From an uncultured Christensenella sp. (GTDB lineage: Bacteria; Bacillota; Clostridia; Christensenellales; DTU072), in NCBI GenBank assembly GCA_905210905.1, contig CAJLYQ010000023.1, positions 1 through 25,043 on the forward strand: a stretch of 25,043 bases of DNA, written 5' to 3'. Below, in pieces: positions 8,846 through 16,797 of the stretch (position 1 is the first letter of the stretch; each line of letters begins with the position of its first letter). Below the pieces are notes generated by a model. It made no database searches. It had not been told where the DNA came from and was given only the letters and a program-made list of their open reading frames with translations. The position numbers were made by a program, and so were the translations under genes.

Positions 8846-11407
8846 ATGAAAAAGACTAAGAAACTGTTTGTTTTGGTCGTAGCGGTGATGCTGCTCGCGA
8901 TTTCCGTGATTGCGTTTACCGCTTGTAAAGACAAATCGAACAACGACCCCGAAACCCGTCCTTTATCTATGAGTATTTCTACTCCCGACGGCGTTTTCAA
9001 CCCGTTCTTTTCCACGTCCGCGTACGACTCGTCGGTCGTAGGACAGACCCAGATCGGAATGCTCAGCACCGATAAGGAAGGCAATATCGTTTGCGGTGAA
9101 GACGAACCCACCGTTGCTCTCGATTACAGCGTTACGGAGCACAAAAACGGCGACAACGTAGACTACACCACTTATGAATTCCTTATCAAAAACGGAATTA
9201 AATTCTCCGACGGAGTAGATCTTACGATTAAAGACGTACTTTTCAATCTGTACGTTTATCTCGATCCCGCTTACACCGGCTCGGCGACCATTTATTCTAC
9301 CGACATCGTAGGACTGAGAAACTACAGACTGCAACAGGAAGGCACCACGACGGACACCGCCGAATCCGCTTTCGAAGAAAAGTTCGTATCCGAAGCCAAC
9401 ATTCGTATCGACAGAATTATCGAATACGTTCAACAGTTCGGTAAAGGTATGAAAGAAGATGATAAACCCACGAATACATACACCGAAGCGCAAAAGAAAG
9501 CCATTCTCGCCGACTACGCTACCGTAGCGAAAACGTTCAAAGAAGAACTCGAAACCGACTGGAACAACGCAAGCGCCGAATCGTACAAAGAATGGGGAAT
9601 GACCGAAAAATGGCACGTTTTCCTTTATAACGACGGCGGAAGAACGGAAATGCTCCAAAGAGATTCTTCCAACAAGGTTATTAAAGTAGACGGCAATCCG
9701 CAACTCGACAAAACCGAAGCGCAAAAAATCTACGACAACGAAATCAAACCGTACGTAGAAAGTTCTTCCAAATCCGAAGAAGAAGCGATCAAAGAGTTCT
9801 GCATCAACTCCGTTTATAACGTTTACTTCCCGGAAAACGATATTACGAAAACCAACTACGAACAGTTCACGACCGTAGTAAGATACTGGGCTACCGCGTC
9901 AACCATTCTCGACAAGTTCACCGCAGAACAAAAGAGCGAATACTTCAAAGGCGCGAAGAGAGTGGTTCCTACCATCACCGGTATCACCACGAGAAAAGAA
10001 TCGCAATCGTTCAACGGTAAAGACCTTTCCGAAGAATACGACGTACTCAGCATCAAAATCAACAACGTTGACCCCAAGGCTATCTACAACTTTGCGTTCA
10101 CCGTCGCTCCGATGCACTACTACTCGGACGAAGCCCACGTGAAAGCGTTCGACGCGGACACCGGCAACTTCGGCCTCGAATTCGGTAGCATCGACTTTAT
10201 GAACAACGTCATCAACGCTTCGAGCAAAGTCGGTCTTCCCGTAGGCGCAGGCCCCTATATGGCGAGCAACGCAAGCGGCAACCCGGCAAACGACAAGAGC
10301 GAATTCTTCAACAACAATATGATCTATTACCAACGCAACGAATACTTCGCGACCGTAGGTAAAGAACTTGAAAACGCAAAAATCAAATACGCTAAATACA
10401 AAGTCGTTGAATCCGACCAGATCATCAACGCTCTTACCAGAGGGGATATCGACTTCGGCGATCCGAGCGCAACGCAGGAAAACATCGCCGCGGTTAACGA
10501 AGCGGGACTTGCTCACGTAGAAATCAAAACTTCCGGTTACGGCTACGTTGGTATCAACCCCCGTTTCGTTCCCAACATCACCGTTCGCCGCGCGATAATG
10601 AAAGCGATGGATACCGCTTCCATTACGAGCAACTACTACAAGGGCGGACTTGCGGAAATCATCTATCGTCCTATGTCCACCACCAACTGGGCTTACCCGA
10701 AGGAAGTTAAATCCGCTTACAGCAACGACGAAGTGGATTACGCTTACGACAGCACGGGCAAAGAAATCAAGAAAATGCTCGAAGACGAAGGATACACGCT
10801 CGTAAACGGCGTTTACGAAAAGAACATTTACGGTTACGGACTGGACAGACTGACCGGAACCAACTACAAACTCACGATTGCAGGCGGCTCGACCGATCAC
10901 CCGGCTTACGCGATGTTCCTTAACGCGCAAAAGATACTTAACTCAATCGGATTCGACGTGCAGGTAGTTACTTCGCAAACCGCGCTCAGCGACCTTTCCG
11001 CAGGAAAACTCGCTATCTGGGCGGCAGCGTGGTCTTCCACCATCGACCCGGATATGTATCAGGTATACCACATCGACTCGCAGGCAAGTTCGACGAGCAA
11101 CTGGGGATACAAGCAGATCAAAGCCGGAAAATCCGGCGCGTACGCGACCGAATACGATATCATCGTAAGACTGAGCGAGAAGATCGACGAAGGTCGTTCC
11201 ACCACCGATCAGGAAGAAAGAAAACTTATCTACAAAGACGCGCTCGACTTGGTAATGGAACTTGCCGTAGAAATGCCTACTTATCAGAGAAAAGATATGT
11301 CCGCGTTCAACGCCAAAGTTATCAAAGAAAGTTCGCTCACGCCCGAAGCGGAACGCTCTCCCTACAACGGATTGCTGTCCAGAATCTGGGAAGTCGAATA
11401 CGTATAA
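8846..11407 (+). CDS. oppA: Oligopeptide ABC transporter substrate-binding lipoprotein with large insertion (OppA family)
   Basis: Extracellular peptide-binding lipoprotein (SBP_bac_5 family) that delivers peptides to the OppBC permease encoded downstream. ATG 8846 is preceded by AAAGGAG (8834-8840) with 5-nt spacing. Signal peptide: MKKTKK, hydrophobic core, lipobox FTAC, lipidated Cys27. Family landmarks are IKFSDGVDLTIKDV near residues 114-127, VGAGPYMAS, RRAIMKAMD, and the C-terminal lobe with WAAAWSSTIDPD. At 853 aa it is far longer than the usual 520-600. The excess is a charged, mostly helical insertion at about residues 156-390, between the VYLDPAYTG segment and the strand that normally follows (YDVLSIKI). 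The pocket is specific for peptides by family and context, but other substrates of the OppA/DppA/NikA superfamily cannot be excluded. First gene of the opp cluster. Confidence 0.93.
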   Translation: MKKTKKLFVLVVAVMLLAISVIAFTACKDKSNNDPETRPLSMSISTPDGVFNPFFSTSAYDSSVVGQTQIGMLSTDKEGNIVCGEDEPTVALDYSVTEHKNGDNVDYTTYEFLIKNGIKFSDGVDLTIKDVLFNLYVYLDPAYTGSATIYSTDIVGLRNYRLQQEGTTTDTAESAFEEKFVSEANIRIDRIIEYVQQFGKGMKEDDKPTNTYTEAQKKAILADYATVAKTFKEELETDWNNASAESYKEWGMTEKWHVFLYNDGGRTEMLQRDSSNKVIKVDGNPQLDKTEAQKIYDNEIKPYVESSSKSEEEAIKEFCINSVYNVYFPENDITKTNYEQFTTVVRYWATASTILDKFTAEQKSEYFKGAKRVVPTITGITTRKESQSFNGKDLSEEYDVLSIKINNVDPKAIYNFAFTVAPMHYYSDEAHVKAFDADTGNFGLEFGSIDFMNNVINASSKVGLPVGAGPYMASNASGNPANDKSEFFNNNMIYYQRNEYFATVGKELENAKIKYAKYKVVESDQIINALTRGDIDFGDPSATQENIAAVNEAGLAHVEIKTSGYGYVGINPRFVPNITVRRAIMKAMDTASITSNYYKGGLAEIIYRPMSTTNWAYPKEVKSAYSNDEVDYAYDSTGKEIKKMLEDEGYTLVNGVYEKNIYGYGLDRLTGTNYKLTIAGGSTDHPAYAMFLNAQKILNSIGFDVQVVTSQTALSDLSAGKLAIWAAAWSSTIDPDMYQVYHIDSQASSTSNWGYKQIKAGKSGAYATEYDIIVRLSEKIDEGRSTTDQEERKLIYKDALDLVMELAVEMPTYQRKDMSAFNAKVIKESSLTPEAERSPYNGLLSRIWEVEYV

Positions 11408-11434
11408 AAATCGACTAAAAAGTTCGGCAAAAAC

Positions 11435-11469
11435 GTTCCTTACGAGTAAAACTCGTACGGAACAATTTT
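11435..11469 (+). terminator. Terminator-like hairpin between oppA and oppB (partial terminator)
   Basis: Arms 11435-11446 (GTTCCTTACGAG) and 11452-11463 (CTCGTACGGAAC) pair over 12 positions with one mismatch around a 5-nt loop (TAAAA). They are followed by AATTTT. The short T run suggests a leaky rather than full terminator. Its place after a binding-protein gene fits the common pattern in which the SBP is made in excess over the permease. No clear promoter is visible between it and oppB. Confidence 0.55.
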
Positions 11470-11533
11470 GCATTTATTAAGGAAAAGCGTTTTTCGGGCG
11501 AAAAGTGAGAAAAAACGAGTAAACAAGACAAAA

Positions 11534-11561
11534 CTGCGGCGAAATAGCCTTTTCGCCGCAG
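11534..11561 (+). other. Perfect 11-bp hairpin in the oppB leader
   Basis: Arms 11534-11544 (CTGCGGCGAAA) and 11551-11561 (TTTCGCCGCAG) are exact reverse complements with a 6-nt loop. No T tract follows on the + strand. It lies about 10 nt upstream of the oppB ribosome-binding region, so it could be an mRNA-stabilising 5' end or a translation-control structure. On the - strand it is followed by a T-rich stretch, but no gene on that strand would use it. Confidence 0.6.
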
Positions 11562-11570
11562 GCAAGATAA

Positions 11571-11587
11571 AAGGCAGGGCTTATATG
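11571..11587 (+). promoter_or_regulatory. oppB ribosome-binding site and ATG start
   Basis: AAGGCAGGG (11571-11579) precedes ATG 11585; AGGG sits 5 nt upstream of the start. This weak site decides the start. The longer in-frame reading that begins at TTG 11468 would place 39 basic residues before the membrane segment and would overlap both leader hairpins, so it is rejected. The weak site compared with AGGAGG at oppC suggests modest translation. Confidence 0.7.
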
Positions 11588-13132
11588 GATATTCTGAAAT
11601 ATATCGTCAAGAGATTGCTACTATCGGTGGTTATTTTGCTTGGCGTATCGATAATAATTTATTCTCTCGCCAGAATGATGCCTACCGACTACGTTGACGA
11701 CCAGTATTCGTCGGCGGTTGCGCAAGGCACGATGAAGCAAGAAGATATCGACCGTATAAAAGAACTTTACGGGCTTGCAATGCCCGACGCGTATCTTACG
11801 GTCAAAATGGGAGAGAACAGCGAATATAACGGCAAAAACTTCACCAAAAGCACAAAAGAAGAAACCCGTTACGATTTGTCGCTTACCGAAAGCGCGATTA
11901 CCAGAATTCGCTCCGAACTCGCGTCCGGAGACCTTTCGGAAGAGCAAAGACAAAAGAAACAGCAAGAACTTGCGTCGTCTTTGGCTACCTATAACGAGCA
12001 ATACTCGGACTGGTACGTAGGTTCTTATGACGGAGGAAAAAACACCCGTCTGTATCTTAAAGACGACGGAACGTACCAGGTAGGCACGGTGGAAAGCAGA
12101 GGAGCGAAAACCGAAGAAAACACCGCTACCGACAATAAGGACGGCGAAACGGCGGAAGAAGATAATACCATTATCACCATCGACGAAATTTTCACCGTTA
12201 AAGAAAGCGGTACGTATAAAATAATCTACGACGAAAACGACGTTACCAGGATAAGAAACATAGAACTTACGAAGAACGGACAAACGGAAGAAACCAAAGT
12301 AGAGTACAAAGTGGCTAGCGGCTGGGATAAGTTCAAAGCCATACTCAAAGGTTACTTCGGTTGGCTCGGAAAGATGTTCAAAGGCGATCTCGGTATGTCT
12401 TTCAAATATAAAAGACCCGTATCCGAAGTTATAGTTCAGAATATGGGTATATCTTTCGCGATAGCGTTTATAGCGACGATACTGCAGTTTGCGATATCCA
12501 TTCCTTTGGGTATAAAAGCGGCGGTAAATCAATACGGCGTAATCGACTATACCGTCACCGTACTGGCGATGATAGGTATATCTTTGCCGACGTTCTTCCT
12601 TGCGGCACTGTTTATAAGGCTGTTCTCGGTAGAACTCGGGTGGTTCGAAGTCGGAGGCATAGCAAGCGCGTCGCTGCCGATGAACGCGAGTTGGATAGTA
12701 AAACTCGGCGACTATCTGTGGCATATGGTGCTGCCGATGACCGTTCTGGTTATACTTTCCATAGGTTCGCTTATGCGTTATACCAGGACGAACACGCTCG
12801 AAGCGCTCAACGCGGACTACGTCCGTACCGCAAGAGCGAAAGGTCTGAGCGAAAAAACTGTTATTTACAAACACGCGTTCAGAAACACGATGATACCGCT
12901 CGTTACGATGATGGCAGGCGTTTTGCCGAGTTTGTTCGGCGGCGCGATGATTACCGAAACGGTTTTCAGTATCCCCGGTATAGGTAAACTCGCTTACGAC
13001 GCGCTCGTAGCGAAAGACGTCCCGTTTATTATGGGATACAATATGTTCATTGCGATACTTACGGTAATAGGCACGCTGCTCAGCGACCTTATGTACGCGG
13101 TCGTAGACCCGCGCGTAAAAGTAGGCAAATAG
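11585..13132 (+). CDS. oppB: Oligopeptide ABC transporter permease OppB with long extracytoplasmic insertion
   Basis: Inner-membrane permease subunit (BPD_transp_1) that forms the translocation channel with OppC. Starting at ATG 11585 it is 515 aa; OppB proteins are usually 305-340. TM1 is at about 9-31 (LLLSVVILLGVS...), followed by the normal motif KELYGLAMPDAY. Then comes an extra outer-face segment of roughly residues 70-245. It has a charged helical half rich in E/Q/K and a beta-rich half containing VGSYDGG near residue 146 and DDGTYQVG. The standard sequence resumes at GDLGMSF, with five further TM helices. The EAA loop is at about 409-430 (DYVRTARAKGLSEK), and the end DPRVKVGK is typical. 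The stop overlaps the oppC Shine-Dalgarno site, so oppB and oppC are coupled. The insertion faces the side where OppA docks. Confidence 0.92.
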   Translation: MDILKYIVKRLLLSVVILLGVSIIIYSLARMMPTDYVDDQYSSAVAQGTMKQEDIDRIKELYGLAMPDAYLTVKMGENSEYNGKNFTKSTKEETRYDLSLTESAITRIRSELASGDLSEEQRQKKQQELASSLATYNEQYSDWYVGSYDGGKNTRLYLKDDGTYQVGTVESRGAKTEENTATDNKDGETAEEDNTIITIDEIFTVKESGTYKIIYDENDVTRIRNIELTKNGQTEETKVEYKVASGWDKFKAILKGYFGWLGKMFKGDLGMSFKYKRPVSEVIVQNMGISFAIAFIATILQFAISIPLGIKAAVNQYGVIDYTVTVLAMIGISLPTFFLAALFIRLFSVELGWFEVGGIASASLPMNASWIVKLGDYLWHMVLPMTVLVILSIGSLMRYTRTNTLEALNADYVRTARAKGLSEKTVIYKHAFRNTMIPLVTMMAGVLPSLFGGAMITETVFSIPGIGKLAYDALVAKDVPFIMGYNMFIAILTVIGTLLSDLMYAVVDPRVKVGK

Positions 13133-13141
13133 GAGGCAAAA

Positions 13142-14218
13142 ATGGAAGAAGAAAGAAAGATTGCTCCTATTGCGGAAAACACGACGGATACCGTCGTAGT
13201 AAACGAAAGCGAAGACGCAGAAATTGCGCTCGAAGAAATAACGGGCAAAACGCTTAGCCCCGGTCGTTTGGTGTTAAAACGCTTTTTCCGCAGTAAACTC
13301 TCGATGACGGGACTTATTATACTCGTTATTTTGTTCCTTTTCTCGTTTATCGGGCCGCTGTTCACTTGCTTTGACTTCATTTGGGGAGAAAAAGAAGCGG
13401 ACAAGTCGCAAACGGTAAGAGAAGAGTACTATACGGAAATCACCGACCCGGAATACGGCTCAGACTCGGTTTACGTTATTACGTATTCCGAACCGAGCAA
13501 CTACCTTAAACCGTCCGGCACCCACCTTCTCGGTACCGACGACAAAGGTTTCGACGTGTTCTCCAGACTTATGTACGGCGGAAGAGTTTCCCTTACCGTA
13601 GGTTTCGTCGTTATCATTCTCGAAACGATTATCGGCGTGTTTTTGGGCGGTCTTGCCGGATACTTCGGCAAATGGGTCGACCAGATCATAATGAGAATAG
13701 TCGATATTTTTAACTGCGTTCCTACGCTGCCTATGCTTATGATAGTCGGCGTTGCGCTCGACGCTAAAAACATCACCGGTCCGAGCAAACTTTATATAAT
13801 GATGGCAATGATGACCTTGTTCGGTTGGGCAGGGACGGCAAGACTCGTCAGAGGACAGATTTTGTCGCTTAGAGAACAAGACTTTATGCTCAGCGCGGAA
13901 GCGAGCGGTTTACCCGTATGGCGTAAGATATTCAGACACCTTATCCCCAACGTTATGCCGCAACTTATCGTTTCGATGACGCTCGGACTCGGCGGAATTA
14001 TCCTTACCGAAGCGACGCTCGGTTATCTCGGTATCGGACTTCCCGCGGAATACGCTACCTGGGGCAATATGATAAACGCCGCCGCCAACAACACTGCGCT
14101 CACGAACTACCCCAACCTTTGGATTTCGCCCGGTATCTGCATAGTACTTGCCGTACTTGCGTTTAACTTCGTAGGCGACGGTCTGCGCGACGCGTTCGAC
14201 CCGAAAGCAAGGAGGTAA
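13142..14218 (+). CDS. oppC: Oligopeptide ABC transporter permease OppC
   Basis: Second channel-forming permease subunit of the importer, 358 aa, in the cytoplasmic membrane. ATG 13142 has AGGAGG (13131-13136), which overlaps the oppB stop. The N-terminal cytoplasmic tail of about 45 residues is acidic (net about -8 over residues 1-37), followed by the OppC_N segment with TM1 (LIILVILFLFSFIGPL). An extracellular loop ends in HLLGTDDKGFDVFSRL, the classical HPLGTDxxGRD region with K-G-F replacing the usual Gly-Arg. Then BPD_transp_1 with EAA loop (SAEASGLPVWRKIF), GIGLPAEYATWGNM, and the terminal GDGLRDAFDPKARR. Length is slightly above the usual 300-340. The last two Arg codons carry the oppD Shine-Dalgarno sequence. 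Confidence 0.95.
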   Translation: MEEERKIAPIAENTTDTVVVNESEDAEIALEEITGKTLSPGRLVLKRFFRSKLSMTGLIILVILFLFSFIGPLFTCFDFIWGEKEADKSQTVREEYYTEITDPEYGSDSVYVITYSEPSNYLKPSGTHLLGTDDKGFDVFSRLMYGGRVSLTVGFVVIILETIIGVFLGGLAGYFGKWVDQIIMRIVDIFNCVPTLPMLMIVGVALDAKNITGPSKLYIMMAMMTLFGWAGTARLVRGQILSLREQDFMLSAEASGLPVWRKIFRHLIPNVMPQLIVSMTLGLGGIILTEATLGYLGIGLPAEYATWGNMINAAANNTALTNYPNLWISPGICIVLAVLAFNFVGDGLRDAFDPKARR

Positions 14219-14224
14219 CCCGTG
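14210..14224 (+). promoter_or_regulatory. oppD ribosome-binding site embedded in the 3' end of oppC
   Basis: AGGAGG (14210-14215) is formed by the last two Arg codons of oppC. It lies 6 nt before GTG 14222 and supports that GTG start. The oppC stop lies between the site and the start codon, so ribosomes finishing oppC can reinitiate at oppD. Confidence 0.85.
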
Positions 14225-15532
14225 AAAAAAGAAGAAAGACAAGAGAAAAAAATAGAAAAGAACAAACATTATATTACAGCGAAAGAATCGCGTAATATCG
14301 CTAAAGAGAACTTCCGCACGATAAGAGCGTTGCAGAAAAAACGCGCGTCTTACAAGAAAGAAGACTACGTTACCGAAATGCGCGACCCGAAAAACATCGT
14401 CGAGTTCGATAATCTCCATACCTATTTCTACACGGACAACGGTACGGTAAAAGCGGTTAACGGCGTATCTTTCGACATTCCGCAAGGCTCGACCGTCGGC
14501 GTCGTCGGCGAATCAGGCTGCGGCAAATCGGTTACCAGCCTTTCCCTTATGCAACTCGTTCAGGGACCGATGGGGCAAATCGTCGACGGCAGCATACGTT
14601 TCCGTTCTACGGTAAAGACCGCCGTCGGTACCGAACCGATAATGGTAAAAAAACGCGACGAAAACGGCGAAGTAGTGCTTGACGAAGAGGGCAATCCCGT
14701 AATGGTTCAGGCGCTTAACAAAAAGGGCAAACCGCGTTTCCGCAAAAAGTTCGAAGAACACGAAGAAGTGTACGACGTGGCGAAAATGCCCGTGTCCGCA
14801 ATGTCGAGCATAAGAGGCAGGGAAATCGCAATGATTTTCCAAGAACCTATGACCAGTCTTAACCCCGTCTTCACGATCGGTAACCAACTCGACGAAGTTA
14901 CTCTCCTTCACGTCGACGGAGCGGATAAAGAAACGGCGAAAGAAAAGAGCATAGAAATGCTGAAACTCGTCGGAATAGCGATGCCGGAACACGTCTATAA
15001 GTCCTATCCGCACCAACTTTCGGGCGGTATGCGTCAGAGAGTTATGATAGCGATGGCATTGTGCTGCAATCCGAAACTCATAATAGCGGACGAACCGACA
15101 ACCGCGCTCGACGTTACCATTCAGGCGCAGATACTCGACCTGCTTCGCTCGGTTAAAGAAAAAATATCCGGAAGCATAATGCTGATTACGCACGACCTCG
15201 GCGTTATCGCGGAAATGGTCGACTACGTAGTCGTAATGTACGCCGGGAGAGTAGTGGAAAAAGGAACGGTAAGAGAGATATTCAAAAACCCGTTGCACCC
15301 GTACACCATAGGCTTGCAAAAGAGTAAACCGGTAGTAGGGAAAGAAGTCGACAGACTGTACAGTATCCCCGGCAACGTCCCCAACCCGATAAATATGCCG
15401 TCGAGTTGCTACTTCAGAGAAAGATGCGACAGAAGATGCGAGCGTTGCAAAGGCGAATATCCCGAAATGATACAGGTTTCGCCCACGCACTTCGTGGCGT
15501 GCCACCTTTACGACAAGACGGACAAGGAGTAA
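14222..15532 (+). CDS. oppD: Oligopeptide ABC transporter ATP-binding protein OppD with internal insertion
   Basis: Cytoplasmic ATPase that pairs with OppF to power peptide import; 436 aa against a usual 320-350. Motifs: Walker A GESGCGKS (96-103), Q-loop FQEPMTSLNP (Q207), signature LSGGMRQR (266-273), Walker B with D290-E291, H-loop H324, and a C-terminal oligo_HPY region (YSIPGNVPNPI) with a Cys cluster of five that resembles the [4Fe-4S] site known in DppD. Two additions explain the length. The first is a strongly basic N-terminal tail (net about +11 over residues 1-46). The second is about 50 extra residues between GSIRF (127) and IRGREIAMIF (197), rich in charged pairs (KKRDENGE, KKGKPRFRKK). 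All catalytic motifs are intact, so activity is expected. Translation is likely coupled to oppC; oppF begins 7 nt after the stop. Confidence 0.94.
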   Translation: MKKEERQEKKIEKNKHYITAKESRNIAKENFRTIRALQKKRASYKKEDYVTEMRDPKNIVEFDNLHTYFYTDNGTVKAVNGVSFDIPQGSTVGVVGESGCGKSVTSLSLMQLVQGPMGQIVDGSIRFRSTVKTAVGTEPIMVKKRDENGEVVLDEEGNPVMVQALNKKGKPRFRKKFEEHEEVYDVAKMPVSAMSSIRGREIAMIFQEPMTSLNPVFTIGNQLDEVTLLHVDGADKETAKEKSIEMLKLVGIAMPEHVYKSYPHQLSGGMRQRVMIAMALCCNPKLIIADEPTTALDVTIQAQILDLLRSVKEKISGSIMLITHDLGVIAEMVDYVVVMYAGRVVEKGTVREIFKNPLHPYTIGLQKSKPVVGKEVDRLYSIPGNVPNPINMPSSCYFRERCDRRCERCKGEYPEMIQVSPTHFVACHLYDKTDKE

Positions 15533-15538
15533 CGAGCG

Positions 15539-16699
15539 ATGAACATTATCGAAAACGTATTGAAAAAACTTAATTTCACGAAAAAAACGGAAAATAAAAG
15601 CGGAAATACCGAAATCGTCGAAGAAGTAAAGGCGGAAGAAAGAGAATCCGTCACGACGAAAATCGAAAACGGAATCATTACCGAAGTCACCGCCGAAGAA
15701 GTAGCGACGTTTAGCCAAACGGAAGAACCCGAGTATCTTCTCGAAGTAAACAACCTTAAAGAGTATTTTCCGATAAAGAAGTCTTTCGACAAGACGAAAA
15801 GCGTGTACCTTAAAGCGGTAGACGGCGTTTCGCTCAAACTCGTCAGAGGCAAAACGGTAGGTATAGTCGGCGAATCCGGCTGCGGTAAAACCACGCTCGG
15901 AAGAACGATACTCAGACTGTACGAACCCACCGACGGCGAAATAATCTTCGAAGGAAAACACATAGAAAAACTGAAAGGCGAGGCGCTCAGAAAAATGCGC
16001 CCCAACTTCCAGATGATATTCCAGGACCCGTACTCGTCGCTCAGTCCCAGACTTACCGTAGGCGAAATCGTCGGAGAAGCGGTTAAGGTACACAACATCG
16101 TACCCAAAGAAGAGTACAAAGACTATATCGTAGACATAATGAAGAAATGCGGACTGCAACCGCACTACTTCGAAAGATATCCGCACGAATTCTCCGGCGG
16201 ACAAAGACAGCGTATCTGTATAGCGAGAGCGCTTGCGCTTAAACCGAAACTCGTCGTTTGCGACGAACCGGTTTCCGCGCTCGACGTAAGTATACAGGCG
16301 CAGGTAATAAACCTTTTCAAAGACTTGCAGGACGCCAACAACCTGACGTACATTTTCATATCGCACGACTTGTCGGTAGTAGAACATATCTCGGACGAAG
16401 TAGGCGTTATGTACTTAGGAAATATGGTGGAATACGGAAAGAAAAAGGACATTTTCGCTAATCCGATGCACCCCTATACGCAGGCGCTGTTCTCGGCGGT
16501 ACCCATACCCGACCCGGACACGAAGATAAAACGTATAATCCTCGAAGGAGATATTCCTTCGCCGGCTAATCCGCCCAAGGGTTGTAAATTCCATACCCGT
16601 TGCAGTAAATGTATGGAAATATGTAAGGAAAAAGAACCCGTATTCAAGGATTACGGCGACGGACATTGCGTCGCTTGCCATCTTTATCCGCAAGACTGA
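15539..16699 (+). CDS. oppF: Oligopeptide ABC transporter ATP-binding protein OppF
   Basis: Second ATPase of the importer, 386 aa (usual 310-335). ATG 15539 is preceded by AAGGAG (15524-15529) inside the oppD end. Motifs: Walker A GESGCGKT (111-118), Q-loop FQDPYSSLSP, the normal OppF form, signature FSGGQRQR (218-225), Walker B CDEP (D242-E243), H-loop H276, and oligo_HPY (IPSPANPPKG) followed by six Cys with the usual OppF spacing. The extra length is an acidic, low-complexity N-terminal tail (net about -10 over residues 18-65) before the ABC core begins at EYLLEVNNL. The opposite charge to the OppD tail is notable. Last gene of the opp cluster, with a 98-bp gap after it. Confidence 0.95.
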   Translation: MNIIENVLKKLNFTKKTENKSGNTEIVEEVKAEERESVTTKIENGIITEVTAEEVATFSQTEEPEYLLEVNNLKEYFPIKKSFDKTKSVYLKAVDGVSLKLVRGKTVGIVGESGCGKTTLGRTILRLYEPTDGEIIFEGKHIEKLKGEALRKMRPNFQMIFQDPYSSLSPRLTVGEIVGEAVKVHNIVPKEEYKDYIVDIMKKCGLQPHYFERYPHEFSGGQRQRICIARALALKPKLVVCDEPVSALDVSIQAQVINLFKDLQDANNLTYIFISHDLSVVEHISDEVGVMYLGNMVEYGKKKDIFANPMHPYTQALFSAVPIPDPDTKIKRIILEGDIPSPANPPKGCKFHTRCSKCMEICKEKEPVFKDYGDGHCVACHLYPQD

Positions 16700-16797
16700 C
16701 GAAAATTAAGAAATACTTAATAATTCGTTATTACGTTTAAGGGTAAGATAAGTTAAATCAAAGGAAAGTCGGATTCCGACGAAAGGAACGAAAAAAA
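16700..16797 (+). other. AT-rich gap between oppF and the giant lipoprotein genes
   Basis: This 98-bp stretch is clearly more AT-rich than the coding DNA around it. It contains a weak 6-bp stem (16705-16710 with 16716-16721) with no T run, a small GTCGG/CCGAC inverted repeat (16768-16780), and AAGGA (16783-16787) before ATG 16798. It is the most likely place for a separate promoter for the lipoprotein pair, but I see no convincing -35/-10 pair. Confidence 0.4.

Noticed and set aside
11468..11584. Longer OppB start at TTG 11468
   Set aside because: It would add 39 basic residues before TM1, has no good Shine-Dalgarno site, and reads through the terminator tail and leader hairpin. ATG 11585 fits the family start.
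14513..16387. Open frame of 624 codons on the - strand across oppD and oppF
   Set aside because: It spans two genes with complete ABC ATPase motifs and has no recognisable domain; it is a codon-bias shadow.
16700..16797. Promoter or terminator in the gap after oppF
   Set aside because: The region is AT-rich, but I could not find a convincing -35/-10 pair, and the only stem is 6 bp with no T tract.
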